A stretch of 64,000 nucleotides of DNA from Clostridia bacterium (GCA_017471825.1 JAFURQ010000018.1:1-64000), one strand, 5' to 3'. Shown: positions 43,339 to 53,471, numbered from the stretch's first letter. Numbers and translations: made by a program. The notes: a model not told the origin generated them from the letters alone.

Positions 43339-43597
43339 ATAACCGTTGAGGAAGAGTAGTACCTCACAAAGACCTTCAAAGAGAGCCGCAGGCGCTGTGA
43401 TTGCGGTAGGGATATGTGAGCGAATGGACTTCTGAGGGTCGGGGTGAAGCGAGTAGCCTCGGACGGGTGTTGCCCGTTACAGCAACGGTGTATGACAGTA
43501 CACTGACGAGGAAGCTTTGCTTTGAAATCGGGTGGCACCGCGATAAAATTGTTTTATTGCCCCGAGCGCACTTTAGGGCTGCGCTCGGGCTTTTTTA
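43339..43597 (+). promoter_or_regulatory. T-box riboswitch (Trp) upstream of trpB
   Basis: All landmarks are present: AGAGTA motif (43353-43358), specifier loop with TGG (Trp) at 43425-43427 in the context GAA-TGG-ACTTCTGAG, the stem-II/III region with AGTAGCCT and CCGTTA, the T-box sequence GGGTGGCACCGCG (about 43530-43542), and an overlapping terminator (43561-43597). Uncharged tRNA-Trp should stabilise the antiterminator and switch on trpB. Confidence 0.95.
43561..43597 (+). terminator. Attenuator terminator of the Trp T-box
   Basis: Perfect 10-bp stem CCCGAGCGCA/TGCGCTCGGG with loop CTTTAGGGC, then CTTTTTT. Confidence 0.92.
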
Positions 43598-43626
43598 ATT
43601 TGATTTTCACAGAAGGAGACGAAAAA

Positions 43627-44868
43627 ATGAACAAGTACAAGGAGTTCGATAATTATTTGAAGGAGTTTCCCAATGAAAAGGGATATTTCGGAGAGTTTGG
43701 CGGAGCTTATTTACCGCCCGAGCTTGTTCCCGCATTTGAGGAGGCGGATAATGCATACGAGGCAATCTGTCACTCCGCACAGTTCATAAACGAGCTTCGC
43801 AGAATAAGGAAGGAATTTCAGGGAAGACCCACCCCCGTGTATCATTGTGAGCGTCTTTCACGCCTTTTCGGTAACTGTCAGATATACATAAAAAGAGAGG
43901 ATTTGAACCATACGGGCGCACACAAGCTCAATCACTGTATGGGTGAAGGTCTGCTTGCTAAATATATGGGCAAGAAAAAGCTGATAGCCGAAACCGGCGC
44001 AGGTCAGCACGGTGTTGCAATTGCAACCGCCGCGGCGTATTTCGGGCTTGAATGTGACGTTTATATGGGTGAGGTTGACATAGAAAAGCAACACCCGAAC
44101 GTAATCAGAATGAAAATGCTCGGCGCAAACGTAATACCCGTAACCGAGGGCTTAAAAACTCTTAAGGAAGCTGTTGATGCGGCGTTTGCCGCTTATATGA
44201 ATGAGTACGATACCGCTATTTACTGCATAGGCTCGGCGCTCGGTCCTCATCCTTTTCCCAAAATGGTAAGAGATTTTCAGGCGATAATAGGAATTGAAGC
44301 AAGAGAGCAGTTCTTCAATATGACGGGAATAATGCCGGATGCCATTTGCGCTTGCGTCGGCGGCGGCTCAAATTCGCTCGGACTTTTCACTCCGTTCCTT
44401 GCTGACCCCGTTGAAATTTACGGTATAGAGCCGCTCGGCAGAGGTGAGTCAATAGGCGACCACGCCGCTACTATGAAGTACGGCAAGCGCGGAAGACTCC
44501 ACGGCTTTGACAGCTACGTTCTTGCCGATGACGAGGGCGAGCCGCTCCCCGTTTACTCTATTGCGAGCGGTCTTGACTATCCCGGCGTAGGCCCCGAGCA
44601 CGCCTATTTACGTGACACGGGTAGGGTCCAATACGCCACGGTGAGCGACGAAGAGGCAATGGAGGCGTTCTTCCTGCTCTCGCATTTTGAGGGCATAATT
44701 CCTGCAATAGAAAGCGCTCACGCCGTGGCATACGCCATAAGATATGCCAAGGAGCACAAGTCCGGCTCGATACTCGCCTGCCTGTCCGGCAGAGGCGACA
44801 AGGATATAGATTACGTCTATGAAAATTACGGCTGCGGCGAGCGCTTCCTCGAAAAATATCTCAAATAA
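43627..44868 (+). CDS. trpB: Tryptophan synthase beta chain (TrpB1 type), stand-alone
   Basis: A 413-aa PLP enzyme condensing indole with serine to make tryptophan. Lys100 in HTGAHKLNH is the Schiff-base lysine, GGGSNS near residue 240 binds the PLP phosphate, and [17 protein letters not shown] is the TrpB1 start. No trpA or other trp gene is adjacent: the gene has its own T-box leader and a terminator directly after it. This suggests indole salvage, or a trpA elsewhere. SD AAGGAGA precedes ATG at 43627; the open frame reaches back into the leader but the promoter, T-box and SD exclude an earlier start. Confidence 0.95.
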   Translation: MNKYKEFDNYLKEFPNEKGYFGEFGGAYLPPELVPAFEEADNAYEAICHSAQFINELRRIRKEFQGRPTPVYHCERLSRLFGNCQIYIKREDLNHTGAHKLNHCMGEGLLAKYMGKKKLIAETGAGQHGVAIATAAAYFGLECDVYMGEVDIEKQHPNVIRMKMLGANVIPVTEGLKTLKEAVDAAFAAYMNEYDTAIYCIGSALGPHPFPKMVRDFQAIIGIEAREQFFNMTGIMPDAICACVGGGSNSLGLFTPFLADPVEIYGIEPLGRGESIGDHAATMKYGKRGRLHGFDSYVLADDEGEPLPVYSIASGLDYPGVGPEHAYLRDTGRVQYATVSDEEAMEAFFLLSHFEGIIPAIESAHAVAYAIRYAKEHKSGSILACLSGRGDKDIDYVYENYGCGERFLEKYLK

Positions 44869-44879
44869 ACCAAAAATTC

Positions 44880-44910
44880 AAGACCGTTTCCACGTGGAGC
44901 GGTCTTTTTT
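44880..44910 (+). terminator. Terminator after trpB
   Basis: Stem AAGACCG/CGGTCTT with an inner TCCACGTGGA palindrome, followed by TTTTTT. Confidence 0.87.
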
Positions 44911-44987
44911 ATGTAAAATCGGGCACGTGCATTTTTGTGTAAAAGTGAGAAAAAAGTGGGCAAAATACCCAAATATTTATAAATGTA

Positions 44988-45016
44988 TTGAAAATAAGGG
45001 GGCGCGATGGTATAAT
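44988..45016 (+). promoter_or_regulatory. Promoter of the large exported-protein operon
   Basis: TTGAAA (44988-44993), a 17-bp spacer and TATAAT (45011-45016), followed by an AT-rich 45-nt leader and SD AAAGGAG. Confidence 0.83.
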
Positions 45017-45071
45017 TATACTACTTAAAATAAATTTTTAGGAAATTTAGGAAATTTCAAAGGAGAACACA

Positions 45072-48000
45072 ATGAAAAACCTGACAAAAATTCTCATTGC
45101 TGTTGCACTTGTTGCCTTGCTTCTTTGCTCGATAGTCGTGGTTATCGGCGCGGATAACACCGTCGAGTACAAGGGTAAAATCGGCATACTGCAGTCTCGC
45201 TATCAGAATGTAGTAAACGCTGTGGATGACAAGGCGGCAGACCAGGCAAAGATTTTGGCGGAAACGTACGATTACATCGCAAGAAACCCCGTGAATCCTG
45301 ACGAGGATCCCGGCGTTGACGATGAGGGCAATCCCAAGCTTTCGTACAATGAAATCATAACGCTTATGTCCGCTCATTCCGTGAGAATCGGAAACCTTCT
45401 TTTCGATGAAATCGATAAGATTAAGGGCGCCGAGACGGATAAGATCGTTGCTATAAACGCGGTTTACGATCATATCAAGGCGTGCCCGACTCTTGACGGA
45501 GAAGAGGGTGCAGCAGAGCTCGCGGCAAAGCTTGAGGCAAAAAATGCAGAGGTGCTTATCAAATATTTCGATACCACCGAAGCGCTGGCGCAAGACAAAA
45601 TTGCCGAAAAGCGAACCAATCTTTATGCTATATACGCACAGCTCGAGCTTCATCCCGTAGATGAAACCGTTGCGGAAAACGCTACCTTCCTTAACGAATG
45701 CAGCTTGCTTACATACGACGTGGCGCTTGCTTTTTACAATAGCTACACGCAGATACCCACAGTATGCCAGGGTAACGTAAACACCGAGTGCAGTTACTGC
45801 AAGCAGGTTATTAAAGCCGCTTCCTGCGACCACGTGGACGAAGACGACGATTTGCTTTGCGACAGCTGTGGAAAGCCGTATGAAAGAGCACACTATTTTG
45901 AAAGATACAATGCGGCGCTTCAGCTCGAGCGCTTCGTCGCTCTTTGCGACATAACGGCAGCAGAGGAATACAGAACGCTTAAAGGCAATATATCCGCCGC
46001 TGTTAATGACGTAAGTAAGGAATACGAGGCTAAGCGCAACACTCTTGACGAGCAGGCGAATTTTGACGAGTACGAGTACCTCGACTATTACGTCTACGAT
46101 ACCTTTGACAAGGATCCTACCTATAAGGGCATTGCAGAAAGCACAATGAAGGAGCTCTTTAAGTTCCATCATACCGACGCAAACTCGTACGTTGAGGAGA
46201 AAACCGATATTTATGGCAACACGTACCATAACGCCCATGCGCGCGGCGGTGTACACAATTTCATAGAGCCGTTTTACGCAACGGGTTATACGCTCGGTCT
46301 TGTTTACGACTTTGATATGCTTCTGAGCGATGACTTTGAATTCTCATACTTCGAAGCACGTGAGCAAAGCGTTGGAATTAAAAAATTATTTACATTGTCC
46401 GGCAAAACAGGAGAGGAGCTCTCTATAGTTAACAATCCCGAGCGCTCCGATTCAGGCGTTAAAAAGACGACCGTTACCGGTGTAATCGAGCGCGGCGTAT
46501 GGACCCATATCACACTTACGTACGACAATGAAGAAAGAGTTGGTAAGCTTTACGTGAACTACGAGTACGTAATGGATATCGAATATCACAACACGTGGAA
46601 GTTCCAGGGCTTCAGAATGAACTTCGGAAGCAACGGAACGTATTCACAGGAAATCGGTATTGACAATTTCCAGTTTTTCCAGGGTCCCTCGTACCGTATC
46701 TTTGACAAGTTCTTCTCTATGAACGAGCGTCAGAAGTTCGAGTATTACGTTGATTATATGCTTGACGGTAACAAGAACAGCCTTGGCCGTAACTCAGCGT
46801 ACAACAAGGCGAAGAGCCTCGTTTCCCAGTACCGCGCACCCGAGGGTCAGGAGGAGACCGACGAATACGTTATAAAGTTTGACTCCTGTAACTATAACGA
46901 GGATATAAAGATTCCCGCAATGGCGGAGAATATTCTGATTCTCCAAGAGATGGTGGCAGAGCTTGAAAAGATGGAGATAACCTCCGCAACCATCGCGGAT
47001 CTCGATAATGCTATTGCCAAGATAAACGAATTCGTCAGTGCAAACGGCGAGCTTATCAACAAGGGCGACACCTCTGCCGGCGGTTACCAGGATCAGATGC
47101 TTATTGTTTACGGTGTGCAGGCTGATATGGTTGCGGTTGAAAACGTTGTAGCATTTGTAAATGCAATCACCAAATTCCACCGCGCGACCGGTTACACCAT
47201 GATGACGAGATATTGGGATGCTGCTCGCGGAATCTATGAGGCGGCAGAGTTTGATCTTCCTGAAAACGCAGCTTTCCTCGCAAACGACCCCGTTGTTCTC
47301 GCTTTTGAAAAAGCTCTTAACGGAGAAGACGTTCTTCCCGAAGATGAGAGTTACATAGATATATTTGAGTATTACGCCAGTGTTCCAGAGAAGCTTCTTG
47401 CACGCGCTGAAAAGGAAAATTCCAAGAGAATAATCGACTGTATTAACTTCATTGTTTCTCTTGAAGGCTACGAGGCAACCAAGGAATTCTGGGATGCAAA
47501 CAGTGAGTATATTGCAAAATATGCTACCGTCGTTCGCGATATAATTTCGTCCGGTGCTTACGACCCGACTCTTGAGGGTGTAGAGGAATCGATTGCTATA
47601 TTTGAGGAGCTCGATTTCTACTTCTACAAGCTTCTTCAGCAGGAGCACATAGAGTACATTACTGCACAGCTCGACAAATACATCGGTGCAGAATCCATCA
47701 TAGACAAGATGGGTGTTTGCGCAGTTGTTCGCGAATATATTGAAGCCTCCGACATAGCGCTTTACAACACCGATATGTCCGAGGAAATGATCGAAAGCAT
47801 AGATAAAGAGCTCAAAAAGCTTGAAAGTCTTGTTTCGAGATATTACGTATACGAGGGTGAGATTGAGCTCCAGAAGGAGGATTACAAGAACATTCTCGAG
47901 CGTAATACGACTTACTTTATAAACACCATAGAGCAGATGGATACTGTTCTCACCTATAGCGAGCTTGTTCCTCTCTTTGAAAAGGCAACCTCTTACTATT

Positions 48001-48395
48001 ACGGTATAGACGTTGAAGAGGAAGCAACACAGGCGGCTATCGAGAAGTACGTAGGATACCGTGAAAAGCTTGAAAGCCTTGAGGCGAACGGCGCTATATT
48101 CATCGGCTACGTTAATACTCTTGCGGATGCAAACGAGCTTACCGGAAGAGAAAAGCAGGATGCAATCTACGTTGCACTTGTTAACTGCATGAGCTACGCA
48201 ACTCTTACCGACGTTGGCGTAGAGGGTGTTGCCGAAGCAAATGAAATTTATGAGGCGGCGCTCGCAGAATACAACGCAGAGCTTGGCGTTGTAAAAACGG
48301 AAATATCCGAAACGGCAAAGGTAACCTGTGCCGTAAGAAGCGACTGTATCTCAACCACCGTTCTTGCTATCATAGGCAAGATATTTGAAGACTGA
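45072..48395 (+). CDS. Large secreted protein with LamG-like domain and Cys-rich motif, function unknown
   Basis: A 1107-aa exported protein. Residues 1-27 are a signal peptide or anchor (two Lys, then a long hydrophobic run ending near IGA). It is largely helical with repeated charged stretches. A Cys-rich motif at about 235-275 reads CSYCKQ ... CDHVDEDDDLLCDSCGKPY, like the Cx-H-D-C-D-x-CG modules common in clostridial surface proteins and probably metal-binding. A segment around residues 400-540 (GVIERGVWTHITLTYDNEER, GKLYVNYEYV, IGIDNFQFFQG) looks like a LamG/concanavalin-type glycan-binding fold. No LPXTG or dockerin is seen. It is the first gene of an operon with the heparinase-like gene 17 nt downstream, so a role in polysaccharide capture is inferred. 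The catalytic function is unknown. Confidence 0.75.
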   Translation: MKNLTKILIAVALVALLLCSIVVVIGADNTVEYKGKIGILQSRYQNVVNAVDDKAADQAKILAETYDYIARNPVNPDEDPGVDDEGNPKLSYNEIITLMSAHSVRIGNLLFDEIDKIKGAETDKIVAINAVYDHIKACPTLDGEEGAAELAAKLEAKNAEVLIKYFDTTEALAQDKIAEKRTNLYAIYAQLELHPVDETVAENATFLNECSLLTYDVALAFYNSYTQIPTVCQGNVNTECSYCKQVIKAASCDHVDEDDDLLCDSCGKPYERAHYFERYNAALQLERFVALCDITAAEEYRTLKGNISAAVNDVSKEYEAKRNTLDEQANFDEYEYLDYYVYDTFDKDPTYKGIAESTMKELFKFHHTDANSYVEEKTDIYGNTYHNAHARGGVHNFIEPFYATGYTLGLVYDFDMLLSDDFEFSYFEAREQSVGIKKLFTLSGKTGEELSIVNNPERSDSGVKKTTVTGVIERGVWTHITLTYDNEERVGKLYVNYEYVMDIEYHNTWKFQGFRMNFGSNGTYSQEIGIDNFQFFQGPSYRIFDKFFSMNERQKFEYYVDYMLDGNKNSLGRNSAYNKAKSLVSQYRAPEGQEETDEYVIKFDSCNYNEDIKIPAMAENILILQEMVAELEKMEITSATIADLDNAIAKINEFVSANGELINKGDTSAGGYQDQMLIVYGVQADMVAVENVVAFVNAITKFHRATGYTMMTRYWDAARGIYEAAEFDLPENAAFLANDPVVLAFEKALNGEDVLPEDESYIDIFEYYASVPEKLLARAEKENSKRIIDCINFIVSLEGYEATKEFWDANSEYIAKYATVVRDIISSGAYDPTLEGVEESIAIFEELDFYFYKLLQQEHIEYITAQLDKYIGAESIIDKMGVCAVVREYIEASDIALYNTDMSEEMIESIDKELKKLESLVSRYYVYEGEIELQKEDYKNILERNTTYFINTIEQMDTVLTYSELVPLFEKATSYYYGIDVEEEATQAAIEKYVGYREKLESLEANGAIFIGYVNTLADANELTGREKQDAIYVALVNCMSYATLTDVGVEGVAEANEIYEAALAEYNAELGVVKTEISETAKVTCAVRSDCISTTVLAIIGKIFED

Positions 48396-48412
48396 AGGGG
48401 AGGTAACTGAAA

Positions 48413-51400
48413 ATGAAAAACAATTTTTCGAAGATTATTGCGCTTATTCTTGCGCTTGCCTCTCTCGTATCTATGCTTACCGTTTTTGCGTGGGCGGATG
48501 AAACCGATACCGAGACGGATAGCGGAAGCAGAGAAGATATGTTCTTTGAGCCTGCGGAGCAGCTTCTTGTAAACCGTGATTTCGATGATGGCTGGAATGC
48601 TTATAACGGCGCCAATATGGATGCTATACCGACAACCCACAACATAACGGTTGACTATGAGGAATCCGAGGATTACAGCTACAACTATTTCGCGCGCTTT
48701 GAATACGGCGATGCCACTGATTCAGCATATCTTAACTACTTTTACGACGCACGTATGATGAACGCGGGAACCGAGGTTATCGGTCTTTCCATAAAGGCTG
48801 ACGATGCTTGTGAGGTTGGTACTGTACTTTACATAACCATCGGTTCACAGAGCCAAAACAAAGAAACCGCAAACCTGCTTGTTGTTAAGAATTCTGCGCT
48901 GTACGCGCTTTCTGCAACCGCAGAGAACTATCTTTGCTCCCTTGCAGATAATGACTGGTACGACATTGACATCGTTTTAAACTGGGACGACAGAACACAG
49001 GCAACTCTTACCTATATGGTTGATGGCGAGGTTGTTCTCGAAACCGCATACGTTTACAAGAGATATGAAACCGCCGGTATTTACAATCTCTATCTTGGCC
49101 TTGATAAGCTCAATGCCAGCAACAAGGACGAGAGAATCGGAATGAGCTTCTGTGTTGACAATCTTCGTATGTATCAGGACGTTGAGGGACCCATCGACCT
49201 TTCCTCTTACGGCTACGGTATATGGGTAGATACTACGCTTGAGAAAACCGTTCAGATTCTTGAGAGCGCAAAGCAGCAAACGGCAGAGCGCGCGCTTGCA
49301 GAATCACTTGCTATGAAGCTCGGTGTATCAAGTGCTCTTATCGAAAATGAAAAGATAGACATAACAGACTATTTTATTCCTGCAATTATTGACGGCAAGG
49401 TAATGGTATCTCTCGAGCTTGTTCTCGCATATCTTGGATATCCTTACTACGTTCATTCCGATGGAAGCTCGTTTGATATAACACTCAGTGCAGATGCAAA
49501 CTCATACATAACGGTAGGACGCCAGACCGCAACGGTAGCAGGCAAGCTTGTTGACCTTGACGTTAAGCCCGCATATGCGGAAAACACCAACGGCGATAAG
49601 GTTGTTGTTATTGCAATCAACGACATCGAGAAGATGTTCCCCGGTTGGCTCGTAACCTACGACGATATGGGTCTTATAATTGTATATGAAAACTTCGCCA
49701 AGGAAGGCGAGGATGCATCCAACCTTATTAACAGACAGGATAACCTCGACACCATGCTTGAGATGATGAAGAAATTCGTTTTCGATACAGTAACGGTTGA
49801 CGAGAATGGCAACAGCCTCGAGGAAGAGGAGGCATATACCGCAACCGGTGAAAAAATCCTCGCCCTCGACGAAAATCTTGCACACCCCTATATTTTCGCA
49901 AACCAGAGCACCTTTGACAGCCTTGCTGACGTATATGCTTCGAGTGATGCTGATGCAAACCTCAAGAGCTACATTGCAAATATGCTTGCCAAGGCTGATG
50001 AGTATTACAGCGAGGTTGCTGACGAAAGCGGTGAAACCGTAACCATTAAGAAGGGAAAGAGACCGCTTAACGTATATCAGGACAACAACCTTCGTGATGA
50101 TAAGGAAACCACAGACGATCCGATTCCGGACTCGGATGACGGCTACAACCCCAATCTCAACGCTCTTTACGAGATTGAGGAAGCAACCGAAAAGCTTGTA
50201 TATCTTGCATTCGCATATCAGATAACAGGCGACGACAAGTATGCGGAGCTTGCATACGAGGTGTCCCTCGTGCTTGGCACCTGGGTACACTGGGGCCCCG
50301 GATACTTCGTTAACTGTGCTAATGCAGTAAACAATTTCGCAGTAGCTTACGACTGGCTCTACAACGCATACGTTGAAATCTACGGTGAGTCCTCTGTTGA
50401 GACACTTGCCCAGATTATCTATGATAAGGGCCTTGTACACGGCTACAACTCCTCCATAGGTAATTTCTGTAAGTTCCCGAGAACCTCCGGCCACGGTGAC
50501 GTTTATAATACCCGTTCGGACTATTGGAACGCAATCGGTACCGCAGGTATGGTTATCGGCTCTCTTGCTATCGTTGGAACCGACGTATATGCGGAAAACA
50601 GCGAAGAGCTTGCATACCTTGTAGGTAACAACCTCATCAACCTTGCAAACTACGGTCTTGACAGATACGCTCCCGACGGATCATACATTGATTCCGTAAC
50701 CTATTGGGCACAGGGCACGAACGCATTTATGCAGCTTGTAATGGCTCTGGACAGCGCAACCGGCGATGACCACGGCTTTAAGGACGTATGGGGAATCAAC
50801 TCCACCTTCTACTACGCTTGCTACATCTCGAACTCCGAGGGTGAGGCGTGGAATTACGGTGATGACGGTGTTGGAAGCATCGTATTCGGTGACTTGCTTA
50901 CCGCTGACACTCAGATGTTCTACTATGCAGGTGCGATTCTGGGTGACGAGAATCTTATAGCTCTTCGTCAGAATCAGCTTGCAAAGGGCAAGGAAGCAAC
51001 ACTCTTTGACATTCTCTTCTATCCCACCGAGTCCGTTGAGAAGGAGGTAGAGCTTGAGCTTTACTACTACCTTGAGGGTATGGATACCTTCGTTGCAAGA
51101 TCCTCTTGGGAAAACGGCGCACTCTACGTAGGCCTCATGGGCGGAGCAAACGCTCCTTCTCCTTACGCAAACGGACAGAGCGGTGACTACTACGGCCAGA
51201 TAGACTCCGGTAACTTTATTTATCAGAATCTTGGTATAAAGTGGATTATCGACCACGGTAGCGATTATTACAGCGCAGACAGCTATTTCCGTGCTGACAG
51301 ATATAAGTATTTCAGAAACAGCGGTGAAGGTCACAACGTTGTATTGCTTACGTCAAAGACGAGCGAACTTCCTTACGGTCAGTCTGTCAATGGCAAAGGT

Positions 51401-52273
51401 GTAATGTATGACACCTATATTGATCCCGACGGAAAGGGAAGCTACGCGATAATCAACAATTCCAATGCATACGGAATTTACTCCTCCGCAGCATATCGCG
51501 GAATGCTCGTTACCAACAATAACGAAACCGTTGTTATTCAGGACGAGATTGCAACGTCTACTCTGTCGAGCTTCGCATGGGTTGTAAATACCGCGAAGGA
51601 AATCGTAGTTCCCGAGAGCGAGCCCACCGTTGCATATCTTATCAATACAGACAGCGAGGGTAACGAAACCTATCTTCGTGCAACCCTTATTGCCTCAAAC
51701 CCCACCTTCAGATTTACTGCTTATGATTCCGCTAGTACAGCTATTATGCCGGGCAAGACCGTGCTTGACGACGATTCTACCATGGGTATAGGCGATACCA
51801 AGCGCCTTGTTGTAAAGGGCGACGGTATTATGATATTCCAGATAGCTGTTGTATTTGAAGTGGTTGAAAGCCTTATCTCCGAAAAGGAGGTTGGTTACGA
51901 GTGGATTTCGCTTTCCAACTGGAACACCGCCTTCAACGAGGTAGAGGAGAACGATGGCGTTGCAAGACGCGGTCTCGCAGATAAAACCGATGTTCACGAC
52001 GAAACTCTTAATGCAGAGATTCTTCTTGATTACGGAACGGCGTTCACTACCGATTTCGAGGAATTCTTCATTTCTCTTTGTACGGTAGAGTATACGCTCA
52101 AATCGCTCCCGATAGATAACCCAGAAATCTATGACCCCATTTATGATGCTAAGTATTATGATGCGTACGATGATTTCTTGGAGTACACGGAGCTTTATGC
52201 CGAATATGCGGATTCCGTTAACGGTACAGCCCGAGAGCTTGAGAATCTCTTCGATGCATTCTGCGGTGCATAA
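48413..52273 (+). CDS. Secreted heparinase II/III-family polysaccharide lyase-like protein
   Basis: A 1286-aa exported protein. A signal peptide (1-27, ending near VFAWA) precedes an N-terminal beta-sandwich (about 40-260) with LamG-like strands (WYDIDIVLNWDDRTQATLTYMVDGEV). A copper-amine-oxidase-N-like stalk module spans about 315-430 (DGKVMVSLELVLAYLGYPYYV). An alpha/alpha-toroid region follows (about 480-860; ENLAHPYIFANQSTFDSL, WNAIGTAGMVIGSLA). From about 890 comes a heparinase II/III-like beta-domain (FVARSSWENGALYVGLMGG, SGNFIYQNLGIKWIIDHGSDYY, RNSGEGHNVVLL). The His and Tyr residues in these stretches could be catalytic, but I cannot assign them. A uronic-acid polysaccharide is the likely target. 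The downstream 2-keto-3-deoxygluconate kinase, though on the other strand, fits uronate use. Confidence 0.82.
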   Translation: MKNNFSKIIALILALASLVSMLTVFAWADETDTETDSGSREDMFFEPAEQLLVNRDFDDGWNAYNGANMDAIPTTHNITVDYEESEDYSYNYFARFEYGDATDSAYLNYFYDARMMNAGTEVIGLSIKADDACEVGTVLYITIGSQSQNKETANLLVVKNSALYALSATAENYLCSLADNDWYDIDIVLNWDDRTQATLTYMVDGEVVLETAYVYKRYETAGIYNLYLGLDKLNASNKDERIGMSFCVDNLRMYQDVEGPIDLSSYGYGIWVDTTLEKTVQILESAKQQTAERALAESLAMKLGVSSALIENEKIDITDYFIPAIIDGKVMVSLELVLAYLGYPYYVHSDGSSFDITLSADANSYITVGRQTATVAGKLVDLDVKPAYAENTNGDKVVVIAINDIEKMFPGWLVTYDDMGLIIVYENFAKEGEDASNLINRQDNLDTMLEMMKKFVFDTVTVDENGNSLEEEEAYTATGEKILALDENLAHPYIFANQSTFDSLADVYASSDADANLKSYIANMLAKADEYYSEVADESGETVTIKKGKRPLNVYQDNNLRDDKETTDDPIPDSDDGYNPNLNALYEIEEATEKLVYLAFAYQITGDDKYAELAYEVSLVLGTWVHWGPGYFVNCANAVNNFAVAYDWLYNAYVEIYGESSVETLAQIIYDKGLVHGYNSSIGNFCKFPRTSGHGDVYNTRSDYWNAIGTAGMVIGSLAIVGTDVYAENSEELAYLVGNNLINLANYGLDRYAPDGSYIDSVTYWAQGTNAFMQLVMALDSATGDDHGFKDVWGINSTFYYACYISNSEGEAWNYGDDGVGSIVFGDLLTADTQMFYYAGAILGDENLIALRQNQLAKGKEATLFDILFYPTESVEKEVELELYYYLEGMDTFVARSSWENGALYVGLMGGANAPSPYANGQSGDYYGQIDSGNFIYQNLGIKWIIDHGSDYYSADSYFRADRYKYFRNSGEGHNVVLLTSKTSELPYGQSVNGKGVMYDTYIDPDGKGSYAIINNSNAYGIYSSAAYRGMLVTNNNETVVIQDEIATSTLSSFAWVVNTAKEIVVPESEPTVAYLINTDSEGNETYLRATLIASNPTFRFTAYDSASTAIMPGKTVLDDDSTMGIGDTKRLVVKGDGIMIFQIAVVFEVVESLISEKEVGYEWISLSNWNTAFNEVEENDGVARRGLADKTDVHDETLNAEILLDYGTAFTTDFEEFFISLCTVEYTLKSLPIDNPEIYDPIYDAKYYDAYDDFLEYTELYAEYADSVNGTARELENLFDAFCGA

Positions 52274-52286
52274 ACAATTCTAAAAG

Positions 52287-52324
52287 CAAATATGCGCGTG
52301 TAACTGCACGCGCATATTTTAATA
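52287..52324 (+). terminator. Terminator after the heparinase-like gene
   Basis: Twelve-bp stem AATATGCGCGTG/CACGCGCATATT with TTTT after it. Confidence 0.85.
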
Positions 52325-52329
52325 TAAAT

Positions 52330-52364
52330 AAAAAAGGATGCAAAGAAATTTGCATCCTTTTTTG
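52330..52364. terminator. Terminator of the kdgK operon
   Basis: Perfect stem AAAAAAGGATGCAAA/TTTGCATCCTTTTTT with a GAAA-like loop. It provides a T-run on both strands and mainly serves the minus-strand kinase gene ending at 52382. Confidence 0.87.
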
Positions 52365-52381
52365 TACCTAAAGGTATTTAA

Positions 52382-53401
52382 TTATCTCTGGATTCTACCG
52401 GTGCCGTTACCGCCTGCAAGAGCCTTAACCTCATCAACGGAAACCATATTAAAGTCGCCCTCGATGGTGTGCTTGAGGCAGGAGGCTGCAACTGCAAATT
52501 CAACTGCATCCTGAGTGGAGTATCCCATAAGGCAGGAGTAGATAAGACCGCCGCCAAAGCTGTCACCGCCGCCAACGCGGTCTACGATGTGCATATGGTA
52601 GGACTTGGAGAAGCAGTAGTTTTCGCCGTCATAAAGGAGAGCCGCCCAATCGTTGTCGTTTGCGCTGATTGAGGAGCGAAGGGTGATAGCAACCTTCTTA
52701 AATCCGAACTTCTCAGCAAGCTGTCTTGCAACGGACTTGTAGCCCTCGTGGTTGAGCTTACCGCCTGCGATATCGGTGTTTTCGGCATCGATACCGAATA
52801 CGTCGTGAGCATCCTCCTCGTTGGAGATGCAAACGTCAATGTATTCGCAAAGCTTCGTCATGGTTTCACGAGCCTGCTCTCTTGTCCAGAGCTTCTTTCT
52901 GAAGTTGAGGTCGCAGGAGATGGTTACGCCGTGAGCCTTCGCTGCCTTACAAGCCTCAAGGCAGATTTCAGCAACGTTTGCGCCGAGTGCGGGAGTAATA
53001 CCTGTGAAATGGAACCAATCAACGTCGGTGAAAATTTTGTCCCAATCGAAATCGGAGGGCTGTGCCATTGCTATGGCGGAGTAAGCGCGGTCGTAAATAA
53101 CCTTGGAGGGTCTTTGAGATGCGCCCTTTTCATTGTAGTAAATACCAACTCTGTCGCCGCCGCGAACGATCATAGACGTGTCAACGCCGTACTTGCGCAG
53201 AGCATTTACTGCACACTGACCTATCTCGTGCTTGGGGAGCTTGGTTACGAATGCGGAATCAATGCCGTAGTTGGCAAGAGAAACCGAAACGTTTGCTTCA
53301 CCGCCTCCGTAAACAGCGCCGAACTTTTCAGCCTGAGCGAAGCGGAGATATCCCTCGGGAGCGAGGCGAAGCATAATTTCACCAAAAGTTACAACCTTCA
53401 T
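52382..53401 (-). CDS. kdgK: PfkB-family sugar kinase, probably 2-keto-3-deoxygluconate kinase
   Basis: A 339-aa ribokinase-fold enzyme. The start KVVTFGEIMLRLAPEGYLRFAQAEKF and GGGEANVSVSLANYGIDS are the substrate-binding features of KdgK-type members. RVGGGDSFGGG near residue 275 is the catalytic Asp (GAGD-like) motif, here with Gly instead of Ala. It would phosphorylate 2-keto-3-deoxygluconate in uronate catabolism. A fructokinase-like activity is the alternative. It is 70 nt downstream of the AbrB-type gene with no terminator between, so the two may be co-transcribed. SD AAAGGAA precedes the ATG. Confidence 0.83.
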   Translation of the reverse strand: MKVVTFGEIMLRLAPEGYLRFAQAEKFGAVYGGGEANVSVSLANYGIDSAFVTKLPKHEIGQCAVNALRKYGVDTSMIVRGGDRVGIYYNEKGASQRPSKVIYDRAYSAIAMAQPSDFDWDKIFTDVDWFHFTGITPALGANVAEICLEACKAAKAHGVTISCDLNFRKKLWTREQARETMTKLCEYIDVCISNEEDAHDVFGIDAENTDIAGGKLNHEGYKSVARQLAEKFGFKKVAITLRSSISANDNDWAALLYDGENYCFSKSYHMHIVDRVGGGDSFGGGLIYSCLMGYSTQDAVEFAVAASCLKHTIEGDFNMVSVDEVKALAGGNGTGRIQR

Positions 53402-53471
53402 AATTTAAAATTCCTTTCAAATATTTAATTATTTTTTATTAATGGCAAGCATATAATTTATCGATGGAGAA

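Noticed and set aside
45057..46256. 399-aa minus-strand frame opposite the first large exported protein (and similar frames at 46794-47648 and 49502-50494)
   Set aside because: The sense strand has promoter, SD, signal peptide and continuous coding; the antisense frames are rich in Cys/Val/Leu without any recognisable domain.
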